DNA of 64,000 bases from Euonymus europaeus (Eukaryota > Streptophyta > Magnoliopsida > Celastrales > Celastraceae), in NCBI GenBank assembly GCA_963580455.1, contig OY756970.1, forward strand, positions 12,834,001-12,898,000. The letters are read 5' to 3'. Both the position numbers and the translations under genes were made by a program. A model generated the notes under the pieces. The model did not search any database. It saw only the letters and a list, made by a program, of their open reading frames with translations, and was not told the DNA's origin. Positions 11,795-22,705 of the stretch are shown here, in pieces (the first letter of the stretch is position 1; each line of letters opens with the position of its first letter).

Positions 11795-12214
11795 AGGACA
11801 AGAACCAAGTTTTTTGAGTATTTTAAGCAAAAATAGTGTACTATCAGATGGTTGCCTTGCGATCAACTGTCTTAGTAAAGGAAGTTATTTGATTTGGCCT
11901 TTTCAAATAGAAGTTTATTTTTTGGTGTAAGTGTGAATTTTTGGGCACGTAATCCATTTGTCCTTCGATCTCCGTCCATGGAATACAGAGAGCAGCCAAT
12001 GTCCTGCTATTTTCACTTATCTACGTATGTTAGGTAATTGTAATGATAGTAAGTGAAAGCCATGCGTAATCTCTGTTCGAAACTTGGGACGCAGAACAAA
12101 ACATCAAAGATGACTATCTGTGATCGAAAGTTGACCAAATCGAGAAGGCTGAAAGCCATCTCTTATGTGGCTGGTTGTTCTTTCTGCTCCGAAGTAGTGG
12201 ATGTAATTAAAGTA
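11795..12214. other. 3' flank of the neuroguidin-like gene
   Basis: Probably 3' untranslated region and downstream sequence of the neuroguidin-like gene. No further ORF, RNA gene or repeat was recognised before the copia LTR begins at 12215. Confidence 0.5.
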
Positions 12215-12848
12215 TGTTGAGAAGGGTGAACTGCAGAGTAGTCTGAGGCGTGGCTGGCACTGTCCTCAAGGATATTTTTTGGGGTACCGGATTTTTTTCA
12301 GGATTCAGCAGACTCTTTGAAGATTATTTTGGGTGGCAGGAACAACAGTAAATAAGAGTGCAGTAGCAAGACGAGAGAGAAGGTTTTCAAGTGTACAGAA
12401 CTAATGAGTGGTTGTGTATTTATAGTGCAAATGTTGTAACCAGAAGAGAGAAATATCTGGGAAGTTGATGGAATAGTGGAACACACCAACAACATGAACG
12501 TTGGAGTTGTTGGGCGTGAGAATAGGTCTTCACATGTAAGCCAAGACTTGTTCAACATGGGAAGCCAAGACTTGTTCAAAATGTGGTTCCAAAAAATTAA
12601 ATGAAACGACGAAACAAAATCCGGGCTAAAGCCCAAACTTGATCTTGCACGGGGGGCTAGGGTCTGGGGTGCGAATCCACACATTTCACTTTGATTTGGC
12701 CTATTAGACTTAGCCCTATATGCTCGTGAGCCCACTACCATGACTTGTTGCTTACAAGCCCATGGTGGTTGGTTTGTTTATAAACCATATCATAAGTTTT
12801 GATTTCTTCCATGTGGGACAAACTTGACTTTTGAAATAACACATAACA
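12215..12848 (-). repeat. 3' LTR of the minus-strand copia element
   Basis: A 634-bp LTR, on the plus strand TGTTGAGAAGGG...ACATAACA. Its left part is repeated at 18444-18612 with a handful of substitutions. The inner border is followed by ATCCCCCAC, the complement of a GTGGGGGAT purine tract that primes plus-strand synthesis. A short ORF shared by both LTRs (ending in a PPKII-like string) is LTR sequence and not a gene. Confidence 0.85.
12417..12424 (-). promoter_or_regulatory. TATA box in the copia LTR
   Basis: On the minus strand the LTR reads CACTATAAATACACAACC, containing TATAAATA in the direction of transcription. This is a plausible core promoter; the start site is not determined. Confidence 0.5.
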
Positions 12849-13428
12849 ATCCCCCACATATTTCAAAAGTTTTAGGGAAAGGAAAAAAGGTCTTGCTACT
12901 GCTGGATTTATTATCATGGATGTAAATGCCTCAAAACTAGTTGTTTTAAACATTGAACTAGTTCTTGAATAAATAAAATATAACTCACAAGGTTTTGGTA
13001 AAACTAATAGCTTTTTGAACCAAAGGCCTTTTATTCTAAGTCGGAGACCTTATCAATCACATTACATCCCCACAATTTATGTTGTTCATCGCGATTTTGC
13101 GCTAATAGGCTATGCGCGTGCTTGGATATTCATGAGTGCTCTAGAGATTCTGCCAAAATCTCATAAAAGCGGCCCCACTTCACACTCATATAGTTGAATT
13201 TCATCAAGTGTATACTACCTTTAATACACCACCTGTAATGGGTATGAAATTCATTAAGAGCTTTGCTCAACCTCAATTTAGTAGTAGTTTAACACTAAAC
13301 ACATACCATAGAATGGACTTTCAATTTTTAGTAGTGTCACAGGATCAACAATGACTTGTTATTACCTATTGAACCTACTTCATGGGATCTCCAATCACAT
13401 AGGTTAGGTTACCATCATTGTTGATATC
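12849..13428. other. Non-coding 3' region of the minus-strand copia element
   Basis: Sequence between the purine tract and the end of the RNase H frame. No convincing ORF on either strand and no recognised motif. It is probably the 3' untranslated part of the element. Confidence 0.5.
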
Positions 13429-15489
13429 TCAAGTTGGCTTTAGTCTCATTCCCCTCGATGTTTCTAAGATCATGTTCTTCCCTAGGGGTTTAGTCAGAGG
13501 GTCGGCCAAATTCAACTCTGACTTCACATAATCAATGAATATCATTCCATCTTTTAACAGTTGTTTTACCGCATCATGTCTTAAACGAATATGTCTACTC
13601 GTGCCATTAAAGGACTTATTCTTTGCAATCGTTATTGCAGATTGATTATCACAATGCATAGACACAGATGGTGTTGGTTTCACACCCAATAGTATTTTTG
13701 CCAAGAGATTTTTTAACCACTCAGCTTCACTACTAGCCAACTCCAGAGCTACGAACTCTAATTCCATAGTTCATCTAGCAATAATGGATTGCTTGGCTGA
13801 TTTCCAAGTTATAGCACCTCCACCAAGAGTGAAAATGTAATCACTAGAGGATTTTGTCTCATCTGAATCTGAGATCCAGTTTGCATCACTTTATCCTTCT
13901 AATATAGTGGGAAATCCACTTTATAGAATACCATAATTCATGGTACCTCTCAAATATTTCATTAGTCTGTTTAAGGCAGACCAATGCTCAAAATTGGGAT
14001 TATGAGTGTTTCTACTCAACCTACACTGCATATGCAATGTCAGGTCTAGAAAAATTCATAAGATACAACAGACTCCCAATAATTTGAGCATACTTGCACA
14101 GAACAATGTGATCACCACGATTTTTCTTTAATTGAGTGTTAATATCATAAGGAGTACTCACAGGTGTCACCTCAAAATTTTCAAACTTCTTTAGAAGTTT
14201 CTCAACATAATGTTCTTGTGACAACATTATACCATCATTTCTCCTTGTGATCTTAACACCCAATATCACACTTGCTTCACCCATATCTTTCATATCAAAT
14301 TGTGAAGCTAAGTAACTTTTAGTACTATGTACTATTTCAAGATTAGTGCCAAATATCAGCATATCATCCACATAAAGAGTAATGATAACACATTCATGGT
14401 TAATCACTTTAGTATAAACACATTTATCAACACCAATAGATGAAAATCCATCATACAATATTACTTGATCAAATTTCTCATGCTACTGTTTCGGCGCTTG
14501 TTTTAGGCCATACAAAGATTTTTTTCAACTTACAAACTTTATTCTCTTGGCCAGATATAACAAAACCTTCAGGTTGCACCATGTAAACCTCCTCGTTTAA
14601 ATTACCATTTAAAAAATCTATTTTAACATCCATTTGATGAATGAAAAGTTTATAAATTGATGCCAAAGCTATTAAAACACGAATTGAAGAAATTCTAGTA
14701 ACAGGAGCAAAAGTATCAAAATAGTCAATATTTTGTTTTTGAGTAAAACCTTTTGCTACTAATCTAGCCTTGTATTTTTCAATCGAACCATCGGGGTTAA
14801 GTTTTCTTTTAAAAATCCATTTGCAGCCAATTGGTTTGGCTCCTGGTGGTAAATAAACTCAATCCCAAGTATGATTTTTCAAAATTGAATCAATTTCAGT
14901 TTTAATAACATTTCTCCAAAACAGAGCATCATTAGAAGATATAGCATCAGAGTAAGTGACCGGATCATTATCAACAAAATAAGTATAAAAGTCATCTCCA
15001 AAGGAGGATTCTTTTCTTGGTCTCTTACTCCTTCTCAATTCCTCTTCAGTGGTTTCATTAATAGTATTATTCACAGGTGCATGAGAAATTTTATCAGCTA
15101 ATGGATAAATGTGTTCAAAAAATTCAGCATTTTTTGTCTCAACTATAGTGTTACGATCAAGAACATCACTTCTCAAAATAAGAAGTCTATATGCAGCACT
15201 ATGTTCAGCATAACCAATGAACATGCAATCAGAAGTTTTCGACCCAATTTTCCTTTTCTTAGGATCTGGCAACATTACCTTAGCAAGACACCCCGCACAC
15301 TCTCAAATATTTTAAATTAGGGGCATAACCCTTCCATAATTCATAGGGTGACTTGCGGGTTTTCTTATGAGGTATTCTATTTTGTAAATGACATACAGAT
15401 AATATAGCTTCACCCCACAAGTTATCAGAAGCATGAGAACTAACAAGCATAGCATTCATCATTTCTTTTAAAGTCCTATTTTTCCGTTC
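13429..15489 (-). pseudogene. Copia pol, distal part: integrase C-terminus, reverse transcriptase, RNase H
   Basis: Reading leftwards from the palindromic insertion, the frame resumes in the integrase C-terminal part (NRIPHKKTRKSPYELW). After a frameshift near 15278 it passes the linker to the reverse transcriptase (FTQKQNIDYFDTFAPVT, TLYVDDMLIFG with the YVDD catalytic pair, DMKDMGEASVILGVKI). It ends with copia RNase H (MHCDNQSAITIAKN and ADPLTKPLGKN). Further damage includes a stop after NHTWD (about 14857), an extra A near 14525 in the SLYGLKQ block, and a stop replacing the expected Trp at about 14482. No active protein is expected. Confidence 0.9.
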
Positions 15490-15496
15490 AGCTACT

Positions 15497-15845
15497 GTTG
15501 GAGGTTTTTACCTAGCCACGTTACCGGTCTAGGCCCCACCCAACATGAGCCGCAGCCCATACACCCCAAACCCCGTGAATCTATACACTGGGAGTGTTGT
15601 CGCAGGCGTTCGAACCTGGGCCTTAGAGATAGTTGGGATGTTTAGCCCGCAGCTATCACCACTTGAGCTGCAGATAAAGTGGTGATAGTTGCGGGCTAAA
15701 CATCCCAACTATCTCTAAGGCCCAGGTTCGAATGCCTGCGGCAACACTCCCAGTGTATAGATTCACGGGGTTTGGGGTGTATGGGCTGCGGCTCATGTTG
15801 GGTGGCGCCTAGACCGGTAACATGGCTAGGTAAAAAACCTCCAAC
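15497..15845. repeat. Palindromic unit A (349 bp)
   Basis: Inverted repeat with ends GTTGGAGGTTTTTACCTAG and its complement, centre at CTGCAG 15668-15673. The box-B-like sequence at 15725-15735 reads GGTTCGAATGC, one base off consensus. The arms differ by only scattered substitutions, so single-stranded forms would fold into a hairpin of over 150 bp. Confidence 0.85.
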
Positions 15846-16233
15846 ATAAAAATGCACTTTTTAGGTGAGGCAGTACCTGACCTAGCCATGTTACCGGTCT
15901 AGGCCCCAACCCCACAGATGGCCACAGCCCATACACCCAACCCCGTGAATCTATACACTGGGAATGTTGCCACAGGCGTTCGAACCTGGGCCTTTGGATA
16001 ACATAGGGGTTTAGACCGCAGCTATCACCACTTGATCTGCAGCTCAAGTGGTGGTGGTTGTGGTCACACACTCCAACTATCTTAAAGGTCCCAGGTTCGA
16101 TCCCTGGAGGCAACATCCCAGTGTATAGATTCACGGGGTTGGGTGTATGGGCTGCGGCCATCTGTGGGGTTGGGGCCTAGACCGGTAACATGGCTAGGTC
16201 AGGTACTGCCTCACTTAAAAAGTGCATTTTTAT
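15846..16233. repeat. Palindromic unit B (388 bp), with its own longer ends
   Basis: Inverted repeat with ends ATAAAAATGCACTTTTT and its complement, exactly centred on CTGCAG 16037-16042. These ends are absent from units A and C. The right arm has a canonical box B at 16094-16104, GGTTCGATCCC, flanked by complementary CCAG/CTGG like a tRNA T-arm. Its arms differ more than those of A and C (for example over 15993-16019 against 16060-16090), so it may be older or have been converted less. Confidence 0.85.
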
Positions 16234-16583
16234 GTTGGAGGTTTTTTTACCTAGCCATATTACCGGTCTAGGCCCCACTCAACATGGGCCGCAGCCCATA
16301 CACCCCAACCCTCGTGAATCTATACACTAGGATGTTGCCGCAGGGTTTCGAACCTGGGCCTTTAGATAAGTTGGAGTGTTTAGACCACAACCATCACCAC
16401 TTGAGCTGCAGATCAAGTGGTGATGGTTGTGGTCTAAACACTCCAACTTATCTAAAGGCCCAGGTTCGAAACCCTGCGGCAACATCCTAGTGTATAGATT
16501 CACGAGGGTTGGGGTGTATGGGCTGCGGCCCATGTTTGGTGGGACTTAGACCGGTAATATGGCTAGGTAAAAAAACCTCCAAC
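16234..16583. repeat. Palindromic unit C (350 bp)
   Basis: Inverted repeat with ends GTTGGAGGTTTTTTTAC and its complement, exactly centred on CTGCAG 16406-16411. The right arm has a perfect box B (16463-16473, GGTTCGAAACC). The arms are so alike that both strands carry a 68-codon ORF (plus 16284-16490, minus 16327-16533) whose translations differ at only two residues. This mirror pair is a product of the symmetry and not a gene. Confidence 0.88.
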
Positions 16584-16590
16584 AGCTACT

Positions 16591-18415
16591 CCATTAGACT
16601 GTGGTGAATAGGGAGGCGTAACTTCATGTATTATTCCTTCTTTTTGACAATAATCATTTATTAGAACGTATTCACCACCTCTATCAGATCTGACTCGTTT
16701 AATCTTTCTGGATAATTGATTTTCTACTTCAGCTTTGTAAAGCAAAAACACATCAAAATCATCATCTTTAATCCTAAGCAAATACACTTTAGCATATCTA
16801 GAATAATCATCAATAAATGTTATATAATATTTCTTACCACCTCTAGTCATATTATGTTTCAAATCTCCCAAATCCGTATGAATTAAGTTTAACAACTCAT
16901 TTTCTCTATTCACAGATGGACATGGTTTTTTAGTGGATTTGGTTTCAGCACATATTTCACACTTATTCATACACATTGAAAAATTAGATATTAAACCAAG
17001 TGTTTGCATTTTCTTGATATATCCTAAACTTGCATGTCCTAATCTAACATGCCATAAATCAATAGAATCAATCAAGTAAGCAGAAGAGGATGCATCATTC
17101 TTATTAAGAACATTGAGAATATTGAGTACAAAGAGTCCCTGATTACAATAGCCCTTGCCCACAAAATCATTATTTTTGGTCATTATAATCTTGTCAGATT
17201 CAAATGACACTTTAACCCCCACTTTGCCCAACAGGCTCACAGAAACCAAATTTGTTCTTATGTTTGGAACATGGAGTACATAATTTAATGCCAAGAATTT
17301 TCCAGAAGTTAGTTTCAACTGAACTTTGCCTTTTCCTAGAACTTGAGCAGTTCTAGAATCTCTAAGATAGACTACCTCTACCTCATTCTCATCCTTAATG
17401 GGAGTATAGGAAGAAAATGCATCTTTACTAGCACATATGTGCTTAGTAGCTCCAGAGTCTATCACCCAATCTTTGGTATTAGCCACCAAGTTGGCTTGAG
17501 AAATAACCGCAGCAATGACTTCATCTCCTTCAACCAAGTTTGCACTTGGCTTAGGAGGATTGTTATTTGTCACTCTCTTTTGGCATTGAGGAGCATGATG
17601 CCAAGGCTTTCCACAAACAAAGCATGTACCTCTTGGTTTAAAGGAGGGGTTATTCACCTTGGGTTTGTAATCACGAGACTTGTTTTCATACCACTTTTGT
17701 TGATTTTTTCCTTGCACCAAATTTGCCTTTGACGCCATCTCCTTAGCTTTGACACTTTTCACTTCCTTTGTATGAGTTCTTCAATTGTGATATGAGTGAT
17801 GAGATCTTCGAGGGAGAGCTGCTTTTGTTTGTGCTTCAATTGTTGTTTGTAGTTGCTCCAAGACTCGGGAAGCTTCTCAATCAACACTCCAGCAAGGAAT
17901 TCTTCAGGGCGAATAATTTTGTCCGCCTTCAAGTCTTCTATCAATTTATGGTACTCATTGATTTGGGACTTTATGTCTTTATCTTCCGTCATCTCCCATT
18001 TGTAGAAGTTGCCTATAACGAATTTATGTTTCCCAACGTCTTTGGCAATGTATTTGGGAATCATAGAGTCCCAAATTTCCTTTGCTTCTTTGTAGCTACA
18101 GTAGACATCAAAGAGATCATTTGAAAGGCAACTCAAAATGGTGTGTCTACATACCTTGTTAGCATCAGTCCAATCTTCAGTTGTAAGGTCCGGTTTGGTA
18201 GTGGTTAGAACCCAAGCAACATGATGCATGTCAAGAGTGCTGAAGACTTGTTCCCTCCACCTTTTGAAGTTTTCACCCTTGAAAACTTCAATTTTTGATA
18301 TGTCCGGGAACGGCTTGGCATATGGGATGACTGGTGCAACAGCGGTGACAGGGACAACATTCCTAGATTCTGGAACAAGGGCAGGTGCAGCATCATTGGT
18401 AACAGTGGCGGCCAT
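16591..18415 (-). pseudogene. Copia gag, protease and proximal integrase
   Basis: The minus-strand frame from ATG 18415 gives a copia gag of the UBN2 type (VFKGENFKRWREQVFSTLD, LEDLITHITIEEL). A one-base shift near 17762 leads into a basic stretch and a zinc knuckle (CFVCGKPWHHAPQC). The protease (DWVIDSGATKHI, with the D-S-G triad) follows, then the GAG-pre-integrase (LWHVRLGHAS, CEICAETKS) and the integrase core with Asp in HTDLGDL, Asp in RSDRGGEY and the approach SPQSNGVA, where the palindromic element interrupts just before the catalytic Glu. The gag ATG lies only 28 bases from the end of the 5' LTR. Confidence 0.9.
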
Positions 18416-18443
18416 GATGGTAAAATATCCTTGAGATTGTAAA

Positions 18444-18612
18444 TGTTGAGAAGGGTGAACTGCAGAGCAGTTTGAGGCGTGGCTGGCACTGTTCTGAAAG
18501 ATATTTTTCGAGGTATCGGATTTCCTCTAGGATTCAACAAACTCTTCCAAGATTATTTTGGGTGGCAGGAACAACTGTAAATAAGAGTGCAGTAGCAAGA
18601 CTAGAGAGAAGG
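18444..18612 (-). repeat. Truncated 5' LTR of the minus-strand copia element
   Basis: 169 bases matching 12215-12383, starting at the same TGTTGAGAAGGG and stopping at GAGAAGG. The rest of the LTR is replaced by Athila-like protease sequence. The inner side (TTTACAATCTC on the minus strand) does not match the usual copia initiator-Met primer site. Confidence 0.85.
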
Positions 18613-21600
18613 CTCTTCTTGACTTAGGTGCATCTGTTAATCTAATGCCTTTTTCTGTTTTTGAATCTTTGAATATAAGGGAACTAAAAGCGACCTCTGT
18701 GAGCATCCAGTTGGCATATAGATCAATCAAATACCCTAGGGGTATTCTGGAAGTGGTCTTAGTCAAAGTTGACGGATTAATCTTACCTACTGATTTTCTA
18801 GTATTGGAGATGGAGTCGATTCCTTTGTCAGAAGTAAAATTAACCTTAATTCTTGGTCGTCCATTCATGGCCACAGCAGGTACCAAAATTGATGTTCAAA
18901 AGGGTACACTAACTATGAATGTGCAGGGACAAACGATTGAGTACAAGGTATTTGGAGCACTCAAATTACCAAGTGATGAACATTACTATTTTCACTTAGA
19001 TGCGTTAGATACAATTTGTCAACAATTGTTCAATGAAAGTTTTGGTCGAGATATTTTGGACAAAGTTTTAATTCATGACTTTGGAACCATCAATGAGGAT
19101 AAACAAGATAGCAAAGTCTTAGCTCGCCTTGAAGCCTTACCTTCTTTAGGTATGTATATTTCTGTCTTTGAGCCTTTACTAGTGCCTAAGACAAAACTTG
19201 TACCATCTGTTGTGCAGGCACCTCAATTGGAGTTGAAGGAACTACCAAAGCATTTGAAGTACGCGTATGTGGGCGAAGAAAGTACATTGCCAGTAATCAT
19301 TGCGTCTGACCTCAGCATTGAAGAAGAAGAGAAATTTTTAAGGGTACTAAAAGAGCATAAAACATCAATCAGATGGAGTATTGCTGATATCAGAGGAATC
19401 AGTCCTTCTAGATGTATGCATCGAATACTACTAGAGGGAACAAAACCAACAAGAGATGCTCAACGCAGACTAAACCCAATAATGAAGGAGGTGGTGCTAA
19501 AAGAAGTACTCAAATTGCTAGATGTTGGCATCATATACCCTATCTCTGATAGCAAATGGGTTAGTCCGGTACAAGTGGTTCCTAAAAAATCTGGAGTTAC
19601 AGTAGTCCTTAATGAAGATAATCAGTTGGTTCCCACGCGAGTTCAAACAGGATGACGTGTTTGCATTGACTACAGAAAGCTTAATTCAGGTACTAGAAAA
19701 GATCATTTTCCACTACCTTTTATTGATCAAATGTTGGAACGTCTTGCAGGTCATAGCCATTATTATTTTCTTGATGGATATTCGGGCTACAATCAGATTG
19801 CAATAGCACTAGAAGATCAAGACAAGACGACATTTACTTGTCCATATGGTACATTCGCCTACAGGCGCATGCCCTTTGGTCTTTGCAATGCTCCAGGTAC
19901 TTTTCAAAGGTGTATGATGAACATATTTTCAGATATGGTGGAGCACATTATTGAGGTATTTATGGATGATTTTAGTGTATTTGGTTCATCTTTTGATAAA
20001 TGCCTTCATAACCTCGCTTTGGACTTAGAAAGATGCCAAGAATGCAATCTAGTTTTAAACTGGAAAAAATGTCATTTTATGGTACAACAAGGAATTGTAC
20101 TTGGTCATATCATCTTTAGCAAGGGAATAGAAGTTGACAAAGCAAAAGTGGATCTGGTGAGTAATCTTCCACCTCCATCTACAGTTAAGGAAATAAGATT
20201 TTTCCTTGGACATGCAGGTTTCTACAGGAGGTTCAGCAAGGATTTCTCCAAGATAGCTAAGCCATTGTGTAACTTACTATCCAAGGATGTGACATTTGAG
20301 TTTGATGAGACATGTTTGACAGCTTTTAACAAGCTTAAACTCCTTTTTACGTCAGCACCGATTATGATGCCTCCCGATTGGAGCCTCCCTTTTGAACTAA
20401 TGTGCGATGCTTTCGATTATGCTGTAGAAGCAGTTTTGGGATAATGAGTAAATAAAGTACCTCATGTCATATACTATGCCAGTAGAACACTCAATGATGC
20501 CCAATTAAACTACTCCATTACAGATAAGGAGCTCCTTTATGTTATTTTTGCTTTAGAAAAATTTCGTGCATATTTGATTGGCACTAAAAAATTGTATTTT
20601 CTTACCATGCAGCTCTTAGGTACCTTCTTCAAAAGAAGGATGCGAAGCCTCGCTTGATTAGATGGATTCTATTACTTCAAGAGTTCGATCTGGAGATTAA
20701 GGACAAAAAAGGATCCGAGAATGTGGTGGCCGATCACCTCAGCCGTTTGGTGAACAATTCAGTGACCGAAGAAGACTTTTTGCCTCTAAATGAGAATTTT
20801 CCTGATGAACAATTACTATATTTATCTATTTTTGTACCATGGTATGCTGACATTGTCAATTACCTTGTTACAGGTGACCTTCCAGGAAATGTGCCAAGAA
20901 CTTACAAGGATAAGCTCGTGACAACAGAAAAGTATTACATATGGGATGATCCATACCTTTTCAAATGGTGTTCTGACCAAATCATCATACGGTGTGTGCC
21001 AGAATCAGAATTTCAATCCATACTCATGTTATGTCACTCATATGCTTGTGGAGGATATTCTGGTCCAAAGAAGACAGCTTTGAAAGTATTGCAATGTGGA
21101 TTTCATTGGCCGAGTTTGTTTAAAGATGCATATACTTTCTGCTCTACTTGTGATAGGTGTTAGCAGTTAGGTAATCCTTCATCTAGGAATCAGATGCCTT
21201 TATCTCCTATTCTAATAGTTAAATTTTTTGATATCTGGGGTATTGATTTCATGGGACCTTTTCCTTCATCTAAAGGTTATTTATATATCTTACTTGCTGT
21301 GGATTATGTTTCAAAATGGGTGGAAGCAGTTCCATCCAAGACTAATGATTCTCGAGTTGTTCTCAGATTCCTTAAAGAAAATATATTTGCAAGATTTGGA
21401 ACACCCAGGGCGATCATTAGTGATGGAGGGTCCCATTTCAATAATAAACTTTTTGCAGCACTATTGCAAAAGTACGGAGTCAAACATAAGGTGTCCACGC
21501 CATATCATCCACAGACAAATGGACAAGCTGAAATCTATAATAGGGAAATTAAGCAGATATTGGAGAAGACTGTGAGCTCCTCACGCAAGGATTGGTCTGA

Positions 21601-22130
21601 TCGTCTCATGGATGCTCTATGGGCTTATCGTACAGCCTATAGAACTCCGATTGGAATGTCACCATACAGGTTGGTTTTTGGCAAACCCTGCCACTTACTA
21701 GTTGAATTAGAGTACAAAGCATATTGGGTTATCAAACAGTACAATTTTGAGATGAAGGCTGCAGGAGAGCAACGAAAGTTGCAGTTGAGTGAGTTGGAAG
21801 AACTCCGAAATGAAGCCTATGAGAGCTCTAAAATATACAACGAGAAGACCAACACCTATCATGACAAGACCATTTTGAGAAAACATTTTGAACCTGGACA
21901 GAAAGTCTTATTATATAACTCACGCCTCCGACTATTCCCAGGTAAGCTCCGTTCACGATGGTATGGTCCATTCCTTATTACTCATGTTTTTTGGTGCAGT
22001 GAATCTTCAACACCCACAGACGGAAAATATTTTTAAAGTGAATGGTCATCGTCTCAAGCACTATTTAGAGCCAGCAACAGAACATCATGATGAGAATTTA
22101 AGGCTCTCTGATCCTGTTCCACTCACTTGA
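18613..22130 (+). pseudogene. Athila-like pol: protease to integrase
   Basis: Protease LLDLGASVN and LILGRPFMAT come first. Reverse transcriptase follows ([39 protein letters not shown]), then RNase H (MCDAFDYAVEAVLG, where Asp-Ala-Ser is usual) and integrase ([48 protein letters not shown]). One frame is kept to about 20440 except for TGA 19653-19655 (expected Trp). Two adjacent stops, TAA TGA, at 20443-20448 stand where relatives have Gln-Arg (CAA CGA). A deletion near 20600 shifts the frame, TAG occurs near 21162, and a final frameshift near 21990 precedes the last stop at 22130. Confidence 0.92.
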
Positions 22131-22705
22131 TACGCTGTTCCGTCTGGCTGACGACGCTAAATTTAGCGCTTATGGGAGGCAACCCATATTTCTTTCTCAT
22201 TATCTTGTGTGTTCAATCAAGCATTTAGTTCAGTTGCACATTTTCTTAGCATATTCACTTTTACTTTCACCTTGAGGTGGTCACTATACACTTTTATGTG
22301 CGTGGGGCTTGATTGCGCCCATATGTCGACGGTGTGAGCTTTCTCCACCAGCTTAATGTGGTTTGGATCTTCAAATGTTTACTTATAGGGTAGTTGGGAG
22401 GGAGAGCATCTCATGACGATATTGTCATTAGTATAAGACCTGAAGGTTTACATTTTGATCATGTGGACAAAAGTTGTGGTCTCCTGATAGACCGAAGGAA
22501 AACATTCGATGGCGTTAGCACAGAAGTTACTGGAATGAGCCTTTGTTACCTTGCTTGTGCATGTGCATTGGTTGAAAAAAAAAACGAAAGAAAAAAACAA
22601 ATCCTAATTGTCTTCTTTTCTCACACTCTGTTTCTTCCTGATTTTCAACTCTCCCTTTATTATTCTTGTCTTTTCTGATCAACTTTCTTCGCCAGAGCTA
22701 CAATC
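22131..22705 (+). other. Spacer between pol and third ORF of the Athila-like element
   Basis: Non-coding stretch with the conserved hairpin region at 22145-22186 and no convincing ORF. In the Athila type this interval separates pol from the extra ORF and could hold splice or internal translation signals. None could be demonstrated here. Confidence 0.5.
22145..22186 (+). other. Conserved hairpin motif after pol (Athila-like, copy 1)
   Basis: It contains the perfect 12-bp inverted repeat GCTAAATTTAGC, then GCGCTTATGGGAGGCAACCC with a TGGG/CCCA stem. Nearly the same string occurs 39.6 kb away at 61737-61780 just after the pol stop of the second Athila-like element, although the surrounding non-coding DNA of the two elements differs. 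That points to a conserved RNA or packaging/translation signal, function unknown. Confidence 0.65.

Larger units (their letters stand above)
15497..16583. mobile_element. Triple-palindrome element with tRNA-like promoter boxes, inserted in copia integrase
   Basis: A 1087-bp insertion with perfect outer ends GTTGGAGG...CCTCCAAC, flanked by a 7-bp direct repeat AGCTACT (15490-15496 and 16584-16590). Removing it restores the SPQSNG...integrase frame of the copia host. It consists of three consecutive long palindromes, each centred on CTGCAG (15668-15673, 16037-16042, 16406-16411). Every arm carries a tRNA box-B-like GGTTCGANNCC and, near the centre, a box-A-like GCTCAAGTGGT, so each palindrome looks like two tRNA-derived SINE-like units joined head to head. 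The whole is also nearly mirror-symmetric, first unit against third. It encodes no transposase or reverse transcriptase, and the superfamily is not recognised. Confidence 0.8.
12215..18612 (-). mobile_element. Ty1/copia element on the minus strand, with truncated 5' LTR
   Basis: Read on the minus strand, a truncated 5' LTR (18612-18444) is followed by gag, protease, integrase, reverse transcriptase and RNase H in copia order, a purine tract, and a complete 3' LTR (12848-12215). The two LTRs align from TGTTGAGAAGGG to position 18612, where the right one is cut and Athila-like sequence begins. The integrase is interrupted by a palindromic insertion (15497-16583). Frameshifts near 17762, 15275 and 14540 and several stops make it inactive. 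Confidence 0.9.

Noticed and set aside
15700..16480. Possible tRNA genes in the palindromes
   Set aside because: Box A- and B-like words are present, but no matching 7-bp acceptor stem or anticodon arm could be drawn, so they are tRNA-derived promoter remnants.
16284..16533. Two 68-residue proteins on opposite strands
   Set aside because: They are mirror translations of one palindrome and not independent genes.
15497..16583. CRISPR-like or inverted-repeat satellite array
   Set aside because: There are only three units, each palindromic and SINE-box bearing, with a target duplication around the whole; no short repeats with unique spacers.
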